Source of the DNA: DALYDP01 sp964348685
GTDB lineage: Bacteria > Patescibacteriota > Gracilibacteria > Peribacterales > Peribacteraceae
Assembly (NCBI GenBank): GCA_964348685.1
Contig: CAYGDM010000013.1
Coordinates: 1 to 22,238 of the forward strand
Direction of reading: 5' to 3'
Length of the DNA: 22,238 nucleotides
Part shown: positions 17,363 to 22,238 of the stretch, piece after piece
Layout: the number at the start of each line of letters is the position of its first letter
Position numbering within the stretch: position 1 is the stretch's first letter
Translations under genes and position numbers: made by a program
The notes under the pieces: model-generated
Told to the model about the DNA's origin: nothing
The model's input: only the letters and a program-made list of their open reading frames with translations
Databases searched by the model: none

Positions 17363-17914
17363 ATGAAGCTCACCCTCGCCCAGCGCGAAGACCTCCTCAA
17401 AACCCTCGGGTCCCGTTTCGTGAAGCACCCGGAGCGCCATAAGGGCGTGAAGTGGGCGGCGGTGGAAGCGAAGCTCCAGAAAGCCAAACCTGACGTCCTC
17501 GCGGCACTGTGGCAGATGGAAGAGACGGGGGGCGAGCCGGATGTGGTGATGCTGGAGAAGGGGAGTGCGATCACGTTCGTCGACTGCGCGGATCAAAGCC
17601 CGAAGGGCCGCCGCAGTTGCTGCTACGACAAAGCATCGCGCACGGGTCGTAAAGAGCATCCGCCGAAAACAAGCGCGCTCGAAATGGCGAAGGACATGGG
17701 CGTCGAGATCCTGACCGAAGAACAGTATTGGTTGTTGCAGGAACTCGGTGAGTTCGACACGACGACGTCGAGTTGGGTGGAAACGCCGGCCGGCATCCGC
17801 AAGCATGGTGGAGCGCTCTTCTGCGATTATCGCTACAAGCATGTCTTCACGTACCACAACGGCGCCGAGTCCTATTACGCGGCGAGGGGGTGGAGGGGGA
17901 TGGTGAGGGTGTGA
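17363..17914 (+). CDS. DUF4256 family protein
   Basis: This is a 183-residue soluble protein. The sequence carries the conserved blocks of DUF4256: E-T-G-G-E-P-D-V-V, a D-C-A-D-Q-S-P-K-G-R-R-S-C-C-Y-D block, an L-T-E-E-Q-Y-W-L-L-Q block, the T-S-S-W-V-E-T-P stretch, and the end block G-G-A-L-F-C-D-Y-R-Y with Y-H-N-G-A-E-S-Y-Y-A-A-R-G. The length is typical. Function is not established; the conserved Cys, His and acidic residues may indicate an enzyme or ligand-binding site (inference). It follows the DUF1761 gene by 43 nt without a Shine-Dalgarno sequence and ends 3 nt before the convergent membrane-protein gene. Confidence 0.85.
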   Translation: MKLTLAQREDLLKTLGSRFVKHPERHKGVKWAAVEAKLQKAKPDVLAALWQMEETGGEPDVVMLEKGSAITFVDCADQSPKGRRSCCYDKASRTGRKEHPPKTSALEMAKDMGVEILTEEQYWLLQELGEFDTTTSSWVETPAGIRKHGGALFCDYRYKHVFTYHNGAESYYAARGWRGMVRV

Positions 17915-17917
17915 GTG

Positions 17918-18151
17918 CTATTTCGTACAACTGAACAGCAAACCAGCCGAGCATCCGATGGCCCATACGAAGAATATGACCCACTGTGCGCTAAAGAGGA
18001 CGATCGCAATCGTTACGATGAGAGATAAGATTGCTTCCGTCCGGCTGTTTCGCTTGAAAGCTCTATAGGACGAGCGTCCAAGTAGGATGATGCACAAGGC
18101 CCACAGCGCCACCATGCCGAGTATGAACATGATTGCTGCAAGAATATTCAT
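17918..18151 (-). CDS. Small two-helix membrane protein of unknown function
   Basis: This 77-residue protein starts at the ATG at 18151 (MNILAAIMFILGMVALWALC). Hydrophobic segments lie at about residues 4-24 and 42-62, possibly continuing to 72, with a basic loop (GRSSYRAFKRNSRTE) between them that should face the cytoplasm. It ends in a Cys-containing tail. A TAGAAT box (18159-18164) ends 7 nt before the ATG, predicting a leaderless mRNA; an AAGGAG further upstream would not be transcribed in that case. I do not recognise a family. Confidence 0.6.
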   Translation of the reverse strand: MNILAAIMFILGMVALWALCIILLGRSSYRAFKRNSRTEAILSLIVTIAIVLFSAQWVIFFVWAIGCSAGLLFSCTK

Positions 18152-18158
18152 GGTGCGG

Positions 18159-18164
18159 ATTCTA
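18159..18164 (-). promoter_or_regulatory. -10 box of the small membrane protein gene
   Basis: TAGAAT on the minus strand lies 7 nt before the ATG at 18151. The -35 region is poor. Confidence 0.4.
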
Positions 18165-18221
18165 CTCCTTCACTGCGATATTTTGCAGATTCCGAATTGC
18201 GATTGAGCACGTGAAACCGGA

Positions 18222-18239
18222 GGCAGACTTTCGTCTGCC
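18222..18239 (-). terminator. Hairpin after paralog gene A, possible weak terminator
   Basis: On the minus strand, a perfect 7-bp stem GGCAGAC/GTCTGCC is capped by a GAAA (GNRA-type) tetraloop, 23 nt after the stop at 18263. The following sequence is not T-rich, so it may be a 3' stabilising hairpin rather than an intrinsic terminator. Confidence 0.4.
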
Positions 18240-18262
18240 CCCGTGGTGTGCCCCTCTTTCGT

Positions 18263-18646
18263 TTATAGAATTTGCTGTTGTACCCAAATCGTTCCTTTCG
18301 GTGAATGTTTCCGCCATGTTTCCTTGAGCAGCGGAACGAATCCGATTGTGTCGTACGGCGTCTTGTGGAGATGGAATGTGTTCCACATGAGCGCGCCGCC
18401 AGGTAGCCAGATGACGCGCGGTGCGACGAACAATTCTCCCTCGAACCGTAACAAGTCTTCCCAGTTCTTTTTTTGCTCTCCCCACCAATCCAGGACCGTT
18501 TCCACGAAGATGTTCCGCGGGAGAGTGACAGGGTCGGGGTTTTGCCGTCCGTTCTCTTTAATGAGATGGAGTTCGGCGAGGGTGCCGTTCGGCGTATCTT
18601 CCAGGTCGAGAGAGTGTTCGTTTCCCCAAATCAGTGTCGTTTTCAT
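18263..18646 (-). CDS. Uncharacterised protein, paralog A of a leader-RNA-associated family
   Basis: This 127-residue soluble protein starts at the ATG at 18646 (MKTTLIWGNEHSLDLED). GGAG lies 8 nt before the ATG, one of the few clear Shine-Dalgarno-like sites in the window. The open frame continues upstream to 18799, but that part is the structured leader. It is paralogous to the product of 20573-21007. Shared columns are D-P-V-x-x-L-P, W-x-x-x-x-x-x-W-E-x-x-L-x-F-E, x-W-L-P-x-G-A-L-x-W-x-x-F-x-L, P-Y, and K-x-T-W. It is rich in Trp, acidic in the first half, and has no signal peptide or membrane segment. I do not recognise the family. Regulation by the leader at 18667-18740 is inferred. Confidence 0.7.
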   Translation of the reverse strand: MKTTLIWGNEHSLDLEDTPNGTLAELHLIKENGRQNPDPVTLPRNIFVETVLDWWGEQKKNWEDLLRFEGELFVAPRVIWLPGGALMWNTFHLHKTPYDTIGFVPLLKETWRKHSPKGTIWVQQQIL

Positions 18647-18666
18647 CAAAGTCTCCGAGCGTGATG

Positions 18667-18740
18667 TGTGTAGAGAGGGGCGCTGGCCCCCTCCCGAAAG
18701 TGGGTAAAGTGCCAGCGTGCTCCCTACAACGGCGGTGGTG
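18667..18740 (-). ncRNA. Candidate structured 5' leader RNA of paralog A
   Basis: On the minus strand, conserved ACCGCCG is followed by an outer stem (TGTAGGGAG with CTCTCTACA, 9 bp including one G-U). An asymmetric 2x3 internal loop comes next, then a perfect 7-bp stem (CGCTGGC with GCCAGCG) and a small apical hairpin around TTTCGGGAG. The element lies between a predicted promoter and the start codon. A second copy at 21031-21106 aligns with it and keeps the same pairing. Confidence 0.65.
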
Positions 18741-18759
18741 TGAACGGGCGGAGCGGCGC

Positions 18760-18787
18760 ATCGTACGCCCCCGGCGTTCCGTGCCAA
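18760..18787 (-). promoter_or_regulatory. Predicted promoter of paralog A and its leader
   Basis: On the minus strand, TTGGCA (18782-18787), a 16-nt spacer and TACGAT (18760-18765) are visible. The start would be near 18753, just before the leader element, giving a leader of about 107 nt. Confidence 0.55.
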
Positions 18788-18800
18788 GGGGTTTCGCACG

Positions 18801-18817
18801 CGTTTCCGTGAGAAACG
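18801..18817. promoter_or_regulatory. Inverted repeat between divergent genes
   Basis: A perfect 6-bp inverted repeat CGTTTC/GAAACG with a 5-nt spacer lies between the promoter of paralog A and the DUF3494 gene. It has no T-tract. It is a possible operator, or a chance palindrome. Confidence 0.3.
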
Positions 18818-18869
18818 GTAATTGTAGTGGTGCCCGCACGTCTTCTAAGGCACTTACCCCCTATTCAGT

Positions 18870-19913
18870 ATGAAACAGGTACAAAAATCTCATTTTCGTG
18901 TGGCCGCGGGCCTCGTCGCCGTGTCGATGTTTTCCCTTATGGGCCTTACGGTCGTGTCGGCGAACACCGGCAACCAGCCCGGCACGCGTGCCTACGTGAA
19001 AGTCTGCTTGGCGGAGCGTAGGGAGCACGGCATGGGTTCAGCGAACCTCACCAGGGCGCAGCGCGTCGACATCCGTTACAACTTCCGCATGTGCATGCGA
19101 GCGGCGAGGAAGGGCAACATGAGCTCACGTTCGAGTTCCATGTCTTCTGCGAGGTCGTCGAACGTTTCGCGCTCCAGCGTACGCACGAGCTCTACTTCTT
19201 CGCGCGTGAGCAGCAGCAGGTCCAACTCGTCTTCGTCCGTATCGAGCATTTCGTCTTCCCGTTCCAGCTCCTCGGTCGCGACGGTCCATCAGCCCTCGGT
19301 CTCCTTGGGCGCGGCATCGACCTTCGCCGTCCTTGCGGGTTCGACCGTTACCAATACCGGTAACACGACGGTTACGGGTGATCTGGGCGTGAGCCCCGGC
19401 ACCGCGGTTACCGGGTTCGGACCGGGCGTGGTCACCGGAGGTGACATCGAGGCAGGAAACACCGCGGCGTCCGATGCGCAGGCATCTCTCACCGTTGCCT
19501 ACAATAACCTCGCGGGTCGCACGGTGAACCCGGTCAGCGTCTCGGGTAACTTGGGAGGATCCACCCTCGCGGGCGGCCTCTACAAATCCACGTCTGGCTT
19601 GGAGATCTCCTCCGGCGACCTCACGTTGGATGCGAAGGGCGATTCCAACGCCGTGTTCATCTTCCAGATGGCTTCGACACTCGACGTCGCGGTCGGTCGC
19701 CAGGTCGTATTGATCGGCGGCGCGAAGGCATCGAACGTCTTCTGGCAGGTCGGTACCTCCGCGAACATCGGATCCGACGCAGTCTTCAAAGGATCCGTCC
19801 TCGCAGACCAGTCCATCTCGCTGCAGACGGGTGCCGTCGTCGACGGTCGCTTGCTCGCGCGCATCGGCGGCGTGACGCTCCAAGGCAACACTGTCACGGT
19901 CTCCGGCAATTAA
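18870..19913 (+). CDS. Secreted DUF3494 (ice-binding-like) protein with Ser-rich linker
   Basis: This is a 347-residue protein. The signal peptide covers residues 1-31 (ends near VVSA-NTG). A short conserved-looking segment at about 38-83 contains two Cys (V-K-V-C-L-A-E-R-R and F-R-M-C-M-R-A-A-R). A Ser/Arg-rich low-complexity linker follows at about 84-138. The rest (about 143-347) matches the DUF3494 ice-binding-like beta-solenoid: L-G-A-A-S-T-F-A-V-L-A-G-S-T-V-T-N-T-G, G-D-L-G-V-S-P-G, F-I-F-Q-M-A-S-T-L, N-V-F-W-Q-V-G-T-S-A, and a final G-R-L-L-A-R-I-G-G-V-T-L. Such domains are used as adhesins or ice binders; ice binding cannot be concluded from sequence. There is no Shine-Dalgarno sequence before ATG. 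A terminator follows. Confidence 0.88.
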   Translation: MKQVQKSHFRVAAGLVAVSMFSLMGLTVVSANTGNQPGTRAYVKVCLAERREHGMGSANLTRAQRVDIRYNFRMCMRAARKGNMSSRSSSMSSARSSNVSRSSVRTSSTSSRVSSSRSNSSSSVSSISSSRSSSSVATVHQPSVSLGAASTFAVLAGSTVTNTGNTTVTGDLGVSPGTAVTGFGPGVVTGGDIEAGNTAASDAQASLTVAYNNLAGRTVNPVSVSGNLGGSTLAGGLYKSTSGLEISSGDLTLDAKGDSNAVFIFQMASTLDVAVGRQVVLIGGAKASNVFWQVGTSANIGSDAVFKGSVLADQSISLQTGAVVDGRLLARIGGVTLQGNTVTVSGN

Positions 19914-19923
19914 GACATTCTGC

Positions 19924-19963
19924 ACCGAAGCGGATCGATCCACTGGGTCGGTTCGTTTTTTTT
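19924..19963 (+). terminator. Terminator of the DUF3494 gene
   Basis: A base-paired region closed by ACCGA/TCGGT, with an inner GGATC/GATCC palindrome, is followed within 4 nt by eight Ts (19956-19963). The T-tract is strong; the exact fold is uncertain. Confidence 0.6.
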
Positions 19964-20024
19964 CAGCTGCGTACACGCACGTGAAGCGGGAAATATTGCC
20001 CATGCGTGATACGATGTACGCGTC

Positions 20025-20492
20025 ATGAAGCGCACCCTTCTCTTCATCCTCGGCGGCATCGTCCAAGCTTTTGTCCTCTTCGTTGCCGTCACTGTCACGA
20101 CGTTCCCCTTGCTCGACGAATACACGAGCGACACCCTCGCGGGCACGCTCATTCAATTAGGGCCGTCGATCATCGGCGCGGCTCTGTTCTTCGTGATCCC
20201 TCTGTACCTGGCGTTCACGAAGCGCGGCGGTGACGCACAGGTGTTTTTGATCTCGTCGATTCTCTTCGGTATCGCATTGGTCGTGTTCATGTTCACGTTC
20301 GACCCAGGCGACTTCCCGATACACGCCGACTTCCCGCCGGACGATGGCCTTCTCTATTACTGTCCTGAATCGACGGTCGAGGGAATGAGCGATGAAGAAA
20401 AGGCCCGCTGCGTGAACTGGTGCCCGTACAAAGGACCGCTCCTCGGCGGCGGATACTGGACCTACGACGCGGAACCGTGCGTGTATTTGTGA
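20025..20492 (+). CDS. Small membrane protein with extracellular Cys-containing tail
   Basis: This 155-residue protein starts at the ATG at 20025 (MKRTLLFILGGIVQAF). Three hydrophobic helices lie at about residues 5-27, 44-66 and 73-93, with a basic loop (FTKRGGDAQ) after the second. The remaining roughly 60 residues are hydrophilic and contain four Cys, suited to two disulfides if outside the cell. A TACGAT box (20010-20015) lies 9 nt upstream of the ATG, compatible with a very short leader. No family is recognised. It converges on paralog B, and the hairpin at 20510-20539 lies between them. Confidence 0.65.
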   Translation: MKRTLLFILGGIVQAFVLFVAVTVTTFPLLDEYTSDTLAGTLIQLGPSIIGAALFFVIPLYLAFTKRGGDAQVFLISSILFGIALVVFMFTFDPGDFPIHADFPPDDGLLYYCPESTVEGMSDEEKARCVNWCPYKGPLLGGGYWTYDAEPCVYL

Positions 20493-20504
20493 AACGCACG
20501 CACG

Positions 20505-20539
20505 AAAAATCAGGAGTATGCGCGAAGGCGTACTCCTGA
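20505..20539 (-). terminator. Terminator of paralog B
   Basis: A perfect 9-bp stem TCAGGAGTA/TACTCCTGA with an inner CGC/GCG hairpin is followed on the minus strand by TTTTT (20505-20509). It lies 33 nt after the stop of the 20573-21007 gene and may also act on the convergent plus-strand gene. Confidence 0.8.
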
Positions 20540-20572
20540 ATTGGGCTTCCTAGCACACTTGCTGGAGGATTT

Positions 20573-21007
20573 TTATGCAGCGGCTTCTGCCGCGGCGCGG
20601 ATTTTTTTTGGGTCAAACCAGTGAATAATAGAGTGTAGGTCCTTTCGTCGTTGCCATGTGTCTTTCGTGAATCGAACGAAGAAGCACGAATTGCCGTATG
20701 GCTCTGTGAGAGTGAATTGGAACCAGAACAATGCTCCGCAAGGGAGCCAAAATGAGTGAACCGTCATCAGTGGTTCGAAATCGAGGATGTGTTCCCATTC
20801 TTCGCCTTGGGCCAGCCATGCGTCTTGGAACATGTCGACCGTGAGGCCCATGTCCTGAGGCAGATGAATAGGCACTGGATCGGTCTGGGTGCGCGAGAGC
20901 TTGATGAAAAGCAGTGCGCAGATGTCGCCGTTTTCCCCGTCGGGGTTGATGTAGAGCGAGCTTTGCGGGTCGCTCGGCCACTTCAGAATAAGGTTTTGAA
21001 CGTACAT
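20573..21007 (-). CDS. Uncharacterised protein, paralog B of a leader-RNA-associated family
   Basis: This 144-residue soluble protein starts at the ATG at 21007 (MYVQNLILKWPSDPQSS). GAAAGGG lies about 10 nt before the ATG and can serve as a Shine-Dalgarno sequence. It aligns with paralog A over most of its length, with matching D-P-V, L-P, W-x-x-x-x-x-x-W-E-x-x-L-x-F-E, W-L-P-x-G-A-L-x-W, P-Y and K-x-T-W positions. It is longer at the C-terminus, ending in an Ala-rich tail (K-K-I-R-A-A-A-E-A-A-A). The two copies have diverged strongly outside these columns, so the duplication is old or the genes arrived separately. There is no membrane segment. Function is unknown. A strong terminator follows. 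Confidence 0.7.
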   Translation of the reverse strand: MYVQNLILKWPSDPQSSLYINPDGENGDICALLFIKLSRTQTDPVPIHLPQDMGLTVDMFQDAWLAQGEEWEHILDFEPLMTVHSFWLPCGALFWFQFTLTEPYGNSCFFVRFTKDTWQRRKDLHSIIHWFDPKKIRAAAEAAA

Positions 21008-21030
21008 TTCATGTGAACCCTTTCAGCAGG

Positions 21031-21106
21031 TGTGTGTAGGGAGAGGCGCTGACCCCTCTCCCGAAACGGAATGGAAGAATCAGCGGACTCACTACAGCGG
21101 CGGTGA
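21031..21106 (-). ncRNA. Candidate structured 5' leader RNA of paralog B
   Basis: This is the second copy of the leader element. The outer stem is TGTAGTGAG with CTCCCTACA (one mismatch), followed by the same 2x3 internal loop. The inner stem is CGCTGAT with GTCAGCG, and the apical hairpin is TTCCG/CGGGA. Relative to copy A, an inner-stem G-C pair has become A-U and a C-G pair has become U-G, so pairing is kept. ACCGCCG before and ACACA after the stem are also conserved. Confidence 0.65.
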
Positions 21107-21130
21107 TGGAAGGGAGCGTACGTGCATGTC

Positions 21131-21159
21131 ATCCTACCCATGAATCTATTGTTATTCAA
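21131..21159 (-). promoter_or_regulatory. Predicted promoter of paralog B and its leader
   Basis: On the minus strand, TTGAAT (21154-21159), a 17-nt spacer and TAGGAT (21131-21136) are visible. The start would be near 21124, giving a leader of about 117 nt. An inverted repeat CTATTG/CAATAG (21146-21162) overlaps the -35 box within an AT-rich patch (21140-21205). Confidence 0.55.
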
Positions 21160-21218
21160 TAGTATTTATTAATAGTCAATATTACCGTTTATAGTCTTTT
21201 TATTGCGAAAACGTATCG

Positions 21219-21545
21219 TTAGATCGTCATCAGCAATCCGATACTCAAGATCATCAGGCCACACCCGGCGAGCGCCAGGCGCTTCAGCGGTTCGTTGCGC
21301 AGCACGCTGACGACTGTCGCGACGGCGGCGAGGAGGGGAATGGTGATGGGGTAATCGTTGGACAGGCCGATCATGCGTGCCGGTCGCTCGATCGTGGCCA
21401 CCAGCGCCGAGAATGCGAACGCGATGAATGTGAGAGGGTGGTCGTCGTTGAGTTCCCAGGCGTAGACGATCATGAAGACCACAATCAAGAGCAGCATTGC
21501 GATGCCGAGGAGAAGCGAGATGATTGCGAAGGGAGAGTGTTTCAT
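21219..21545 (-). CDS. Small membrane protein, coupled to the upstream membrane protein gene
   Basis: This 108-residue protein starts at the ATG at 21545 (MKHSPFAIISLLLGIAMLLL). Three to four hydrophobic segments (about 6-28, 38-50, 64-82 and 88-107) are separated by short polar loops. The start overlaps the stop of the upstream gene (ATGA), so the two proteins are probably made together and may form a complex (inference). I recognise no family. No clear terminator is visible after the stop. Confidence 0.6.
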   Translation of the reverse strand: MKHSPFAIISLLLGIAMLLLIVVFMIVYAWELNDDHPLTFIAFAFSALVATIERPARMIGLSNDYPITIPLLAAVATVVSVLRNEPLKRLALAGCGLMILSIGLLMTI

Positions 21546-21925
21546 AGGGTCATGTGACGGATCTTTCCGGCGATCACACCCGTCGGGATCGTAAGAACGG
21601 CGAGCGTCCACGCGTACCATGACGGTCCGAGGTTCATGTCGCGCGTGGCGTAGGCGCCGAATGCGGCCGCGACAGCACCCAGAAGACCGACTGCGACGGC
21701 GTGGATCATCGGCGAACGCGGTGCAAGGCGCGCGGTGACGTAGCAACCGAGAATGGTGAACGCGATGCGGTACGCGAGCACCACCCAAATGAGCCACGTG
21801 GCGACGTAGAGGTTGCCGCTGGGCAGCACGCCGATCGCTTCAAGCACGTAATCAGTGAGGAGGGTGGGGGCGACGCCGGCGAGAATGCCCGCGATGCAGG
21901 CGCCGAGGGATGAGAGGATCTTCAT
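21542..21925 (-). CDS. Four-helix membrane protein of unknown function
   Basis: This 127-residue protein starts at the ATG at 21925 (MKILSSLGACIAGILAGVAP). Hydrophobic segments lie at about residues 5-27, 41-64, 74-92 and 103-121. A motif-like stretch, A-R-L-A-P-R-S-P-M-I-H-A, lies before the third helix, a pattern I associate with small integral membrane proteins of unknown role. A perfect TATAAT (21934-21939) ends 8 nt before the ATG, so the mRNA is predicted to be leaderless. The gene is followed by an ATGA-overlapping second membrane gene and is divergent from the gene at 21981. Confidence 0.65.
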   Translation of the reverse strand: MKILSSLGACIAGILAGVAPTLLTDYVLEAIGVLPSGNLYVATWLIWVVLAYRIAFTILGCYVTARLAPRSPMIHAVAVGLLGAVAAAFGAYATRDMNLGPSWYAWTLAVLTIPTGVIAGKIRHMTL

Positions 21926-21933
21926 AAGAATCG

Positions 21934-21939
21934 ATTATA
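21934..21939 (-). promoter_or_regulatory. -10 box of the membrane-protein pair
   Basis: A perfect TATAAT on the minus strand lies 8 nt before the ATG at 21925. The -35 region is weak. It is a candidate leaderless start. Confidence 0.5.
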
Positions 21940-21967
21940 CGAATTTCATCGTCAAAAGCAGTGGATG

Positions 21968-21973
21968 TATCAT
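21968..21973 (+). promoter_or_regulatory. -10 box of the gene at 21981
   Basis: TATCAT lies 7 nt before the ATG at 21981, another candidate leaderless start. No strong -35 box is visible. Confidence 0.4.
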
Positions 21974-21980
21974 CAGATCC

Positions 21981-22220
21981 ATGTCTCGTCCCCTTTGGTT
22001 CAAAGCGAAGCAGTACGGCTATGGTTGGTACCCCGCCACATGGCAGGGCTGGCTCGCGATGCTTGTGTGGGTGTTGATGTTCGTCGGCGCGCACGCGCGA
22101 TGGGATGTCGAGCGGCAGACGGCGCAGTATTTCGCGGATGTCTTCGCGTCGACCGCGGCGTTGCTGCTCCTGTGTTGGTATACCGGCGAGAAGGCGCGGT
22201 GGCGGTGGGGCGGGAGGTAA
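21981..22220 (+). CDS. Small two-helix membrane protein with a Y-G-x-G-W-Y-P-A-T-W-Q-G-W motif
   Basis: This 79-residue protein starts at the ATG at 21981 (MSRPLWFKAKQYGYGWYPAT). The aromatic motif Y-G-Y-G-W-Y-P-A-T-W-Q-G-W at residues 12-24 leads into a first membrane helix (about 22-41). A second helix lies at about 52-68, and the end is basic and aromatic (G-E-K-A-R-W-R-W-G-G-R). I believe similar small proteins with this motif occur as unnamed proteins in many bacteria, but I know of no function. The upstream open frame from 21855 overlaps the divergent gene and is not used. Confidence 0.65.
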   Translation: MSRPLWFKAKQYGYGWYPATWQGWLAMLVWVLMFVGAHARWDVERQTAQYFADVFASTAALLLLCWYTGEKARWRWGGR

Positions 22221-22238
22221 GGGAAAGTTGGCACTTAG

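Noticed and set aside
18647..18799. N-terminal extension of paralog A through the leader region
   Set aside because: The extension reads through a structured element conserved as RNA. Paralog B does not share an extended protein, and a good GGAG site precedes the ATG at 18646.
1..22238. UGA recoding as in some CPR lineages
   Set aside because: TGA terminates pth, the PH gene and others at expected lengths, and no in-frame TGA is needed to complete any gene.

Overview
The window looks like a chromosomal segment of a Patescibacteria (CPR) genome of moderately high GC content. This is inferred from gene content: very large extracellular proteins built of DUF11, SpaA/Cna-B-like and Cys/Asp-rich Ca-binding-type repeats, many small membrane proteins, and few Shine-Dalgarno sequences. 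TGA is used as a normal stop, so the code is standard. One 100-N assembly gap lies at 12725-12824.

Layout. (1) 1-1103, minus: lepB, then secE-nusG, with nusG cut by the window edge; a promoter and an intrinsic-terminator-like hairpin sit between lepB and secE. (2) 1169-2708, plus: a translationally coupled trio (PH-domain membrane protein, membrane-anchored protein with a HEPN-like RxxxxH motif, pth), facing a small lipoprotein gene. (3) 3377-9454, minus: a 2025-residue secreted protein with 22 Cys/Asp repeats, five DUF11 domains and a Trp-rich tail. (4) 9615-16041, minus: a second giant surface protein (about 2150 residues), split only by the assembly gap. It has an internal membrane hairpin, at least six SpaA-like and seven DUF11 modules, and a C-terminal membrane anchor. 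Each giant gene has its own TTGACA promoter and a strong terminator. (5) 16260-16334, minus: tRNA-Gln(UUG) with encoded CCA. (6) 16441-17914, plus: a VOC protein, a DUF1761 membrane protein and a DUF4256 protein. (7) 17918-22220: small membrane proteins, a DUF3494 (ice-binding-like) surface protein, and two paralogous genes of a family I do not recognise.

The most novel-looking signal is in region 7. The two paralogs (18263-18646 and 20573-21007, both minus) are each preceded by a roughly 75-nt leader element that aligns between the copies and folds into the same stem / internal loop / stem / hairpin structure, with base-pair-preserving substitutions. Each leader starts just downstream of a recognisable promoter and ends about 25 nt before the start codon. 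These two genes have Shine-Dalgarno-like sequences, whereas most others here have either a -10 box 7-9 nt before ATG (predicted leaderless mRNA) or a C/T-rich stretch before the start. I read this as a candidate cis-regulatory RNA controlling an uncharacterised protein family.

Functionally, the left end holds protein export (SecE, signal peptidase I), transcription (NusG) and translation maintenance (Pth, tRNA-Gln). The middle builds the cell-surface coat. The right end is accessory, with mostly unknown membrane and regulatory functions.
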